Assembly: GCF_009800925.1 (NCBI RefSeq)
Contig: NZ_WOYF01000006.1
Coordinates: 105,937 to 169,936 of the forward strand
Direction: 5' to 3'
Origin: Budvicia diplopodorum
GTDB lineage: Bacteria; Pseudomonadota; Gammaproteobacteria; Enterobacterales; Enterobacteriaceae
Length of the DNA: 64,000 nt
Below are positions 62,187-64,000 of this stretch, piece by piece. Both the position numbers and the translations under genes were made by a program. The notes under the pieces are model-generated. The model was given only the letters and a program-made list of their open reading frames with translations. It made no database searches and was not told the DNA's origin. Within the stretch, counting starts at the first letter, position 1. Each line of letters opens with the position of its first letter.

Positions 62187-62437
62187 GAAAAACAGTCCTT
62201 AATCAGGGGAAATAATCTGTTTTTACTCAAATTAGCGGTAAGCCGAATATTTTACAGACAAACGGGATGGCCAATCTATAAAAATGAGTAGTTGATTTGT
62301 CTAAATTTTATATCAATTAAGGCGAAATAAAGCGATCGTTATCCCCCATTTCCCCTCAAGTTATGACATAATTTACCCCCTGCTTTCGCCACGCCACGCG
62401 CGTATTTTGATTTTAATACATAGGATCGTGTAAAGAG

Positions 62438-64000
62438 ATGACCTCTATTCATTTAAAACCTATTAATGAAGTTGCTCAACGTTACGGCATAGCACAACAA
62501 TATTTGATCCCCTACGGTTCTAGCATGGCTAAAATCGATCTCTCGCTGATAAATCCTAACGCCCCCAGAGGCAAGCTAATTCTGGTATCCAGCATTACGC
62601 CTACGCCTCTGGGTGAAGGTAAGACGGTCACCACCATTGGGCTAAGCCAAGGGCTAAACTTTATCGGTGAATCCTGTATCGCCTGTATTCGCCAGCCCAG
62701 CCTTGGCCCGGTGTTCGGCGTGAAAGGCGGCGCGGCCGGCGGCGGTAAAGCGCAAGTCTTGCCGATGGAAAAGCTCAATCTCCACCTCACCGGAGACATT
62801 CACGCGATTACGGCAGCGCACAATTTGGCCGCCACAGCGCTAGATGCCCGCCTGTATCACGAACAGCGGTTAGGCCATCAATTTACCGAGCATACCGGCC
62901 TTTTCCGCTTAGACATCGACCCGAACCATATTTTGTGGAAACGCGTGGTTGACCATAACGATCGTGCATTACGCCACATTACCATCGGCGTAAGCGGCGG
63001 CGTTAACGGCGTAGAACGCACCGACGGTTACGATATCACCGCAGCGTCGGAGTTAATGGCAATACTGGCGCTGGCTGAAAGCCTGAAAGATATGCGCCAG
63101 CGTATTGGCCGCATCATTCTGGCCCATGATATTCATGGAAATCCGATTACCGCAGAACAGTTGGAAGTCGCCGGTGCGATGACGGTATTAATGAAAGATG
63201 CCATTCAGCCAACGATCATGCAAACCAGCGAAAATACGCCGGTTCTGATCCATGCTGGTCCTTTTGCCAATATTGCCCACGGCAACTCGTCGGTAATTGC
63301 CGATCGCATTGCGTTGCAACAGGCTGACTATGTGGTCACCGAAGCCGGATTTGGTTCCGATATGGGAATGGAAAAATTCTTCAATATTAAATACCGCCAG
63401 TCCGGCATTAGCCCTTCTTGCGTGGTGCTAGTTGCCACACTGCGTAGCCTTAAGGCTAACAGCGGTAAATTTAATATTAAGCCGGGCCAACCGCTGCCCG
63501 ATGAAATTGCCGACAGTAACGTTGAGCTGCTGGCCCTTGGCTGCAAGAATCTTGGCTGGCATATTACCAACGCGAAACGCTACGGCTTACCGGTAGTGAT
63601 CGCCATCAATCGCTTCCCGACCGATACGCAGGAAGAGCTGGACTATTTGCATCAGTTTGCGCTTTCGTGCGGTGCTGACGGCGTAGAAATCAGCGACGCT
63701 TTCGCCAACGGCGGTGAAGGGACGGCGGCGCTGGCGAAAACCGTCGCTCAAGCTTGCCAGAATCAGCATCAGGTTACCCTGCTGTACCCCAACGAACTGT
63801 CACTCACCGACAAAATCGAAGCGATTGTCAATACCTATGGTGCCAATGAAACCATCATCACGCCGCAGGCTGCTGCGCAGTTAACGCAGCTTGAACAGCT
63901 TGGTTTCGGCCATTTACCCTTGTGTATTGCTAAAACGCCGCTGTCTATCAGCGCCGATCCGGCATTGAAAAACGTACCTGAAAATTTCAGCGTCACGATT
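62438..64000 (+). CDS. fhs: Formate--tetrahydrofolate ligase, cut by window end
   Basis: 521 codons from the ATG at 62438 without a stop before 64000; the full enzyme has about 555-580. Motifs seen: the P-loop [47 protein letters not shown], and [15 protein letters not shown]. It makes 10-formyl-THF from formate, THF and ATP. E. coli lacks fhs, so this gene marks a difference in one-carbon metabolism. Only a weak AGAG is upstream of the ATG. Confidence 0.95.
   Translation, partial: MTSIHLKPINEVAQRYGIAQQYLIPYGSSMAKIDLSLINPNAPRGKLILVSSITPTPLGEGKTVTTIGLSQGLNFIGESCIACIRQPSLGPVFGVKGGAAGGGKAQVLPMEKLNLHLTGDIHAITAAHNLAATALDARLYHEQRLGHQFTEHTGLFRLDIDPNHILWKRVVDHNDRALRHITIGVSGGVNGVERTDGYDITAASELMAILALAESLKDMRQRIGRIILAHDIHGNPITAEQLEVAGAMTVLMKDAIQPTIMQTSENTPVLIHAGPFANIAHGNSSVIADRIALQQADYVVTEAGFGSDMGMEKFFNIKYRQSGISPSCVVLVATLRSLKANSGKFNIKPGQPLPDEIADSNVELLALGCKNLGWHITNAKRYGLPVVIAINRFPTDTQEELDYLHQFALSCGADGVEISDAFANGGEGTAALAKTVAQACQNQHQVTLLYPNELSLTDKIEAIVNTYGANETIITPQAAAQLTQLEQLGFGHLPLCIAKTPLSISADPALKNVPENFSVTI

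Overview
The window is chromosomal DNA from a gammaproteobacterium of the order Enterobacterales. Protein after protein matches Escherichia coli K-12 families in length and key residues (TcyP, YdgJ, YdfG, BioD2, Mlc, YnfM, CusRSCFBA, FumC, YdgA, AegA, RibE, MdtK, PykF, Lpp, Tpx, TyrR, PspABCDF, SapABCDF, FabI, Rnb, SdaA, RlmA). It is not E. coli itself: psp genes run straight into ycjX-ycjF as in Yersinia-type genomes, an OAH-sulfhydrylase gene sits beside tyrR, pabB is missing between yoaH and nudL, and fhs is present. A Budvicia/Pragia/Limnobaculum-like lineage would fit, but that is inference.

Position on the chromosome can be read from the DNA. A 28-base site identical, as far as I can recall it, to the E. 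coli dif recombination site lies at 300-327 on the minus strand, and three perfect matches to the MatP target matS (6757, 15645, 52226) follow. The window therefore starts at the replication terminus and runs into the Ter macrodomain. The dif site lies in a gene-poor stretch beside the start of a YefM/Phd-type antitoxin gene with three TGTACA operator cores.

Layout. 1-5.5 kb: antitoxin, dif, a small unknown gene, an orphan TRAP binding protein, a GST, the cystine transporter TcyP and a DUF1161 protein. 5.5-11.6 kb: ydgJ, ydfG, bioD2, mlc, ynfM. 11.6-13.9 kb: a low-GC accessory stretch with a degraded reading frame, a lone IS1 InsA-like zinc-ribbon protein and an IprA-like regulator. 13.9-24 kb: a metal-resistance block, a long CDF transporter plus cusSR divergent from cusCFBA with a CusR box between. 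24-32.3 kb: fumC, ydgA, aegA, ribE, mdtK. 32.5-39 kb: two tRNA-Val genes, pykF, a shortened lpp, tpx, tyrR and a metY-type gene. 39-44.7 kb: the psp envelope-stress operon with ycjXF and divergent pspF. 44.8-54 kb: sapABCDF, fabI, ppnP, rnb and an Arc-like protein. 54-62.2 kb: three cold-shock proteins, a YgjP-type metallopeptidase, yoaH, nudL, sdaA, rlmA, an LpxL-type acyltransferase and a YfeH-type transporter. 62.4-64 kb: fhs, cut by the window end.

The most unusual finding is a MITE-like repeat present three times (23950, 29902, 39053). In each case the same end, TGCTGA(C/T)A, lies 0-11 bases from the stop codon of the neighbouring gene (cusA, ribE, the metY-type gene), always in the same orientation relative to that gene. 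Other points are a 50-residue mature Lpp (58 in E. coli), a REP-like inverted pair after tcyP, and a 22-base leader block shared by two cold-shock genes. I saw no CRISPR array, rRNA, prophage or complete insertion sequence.
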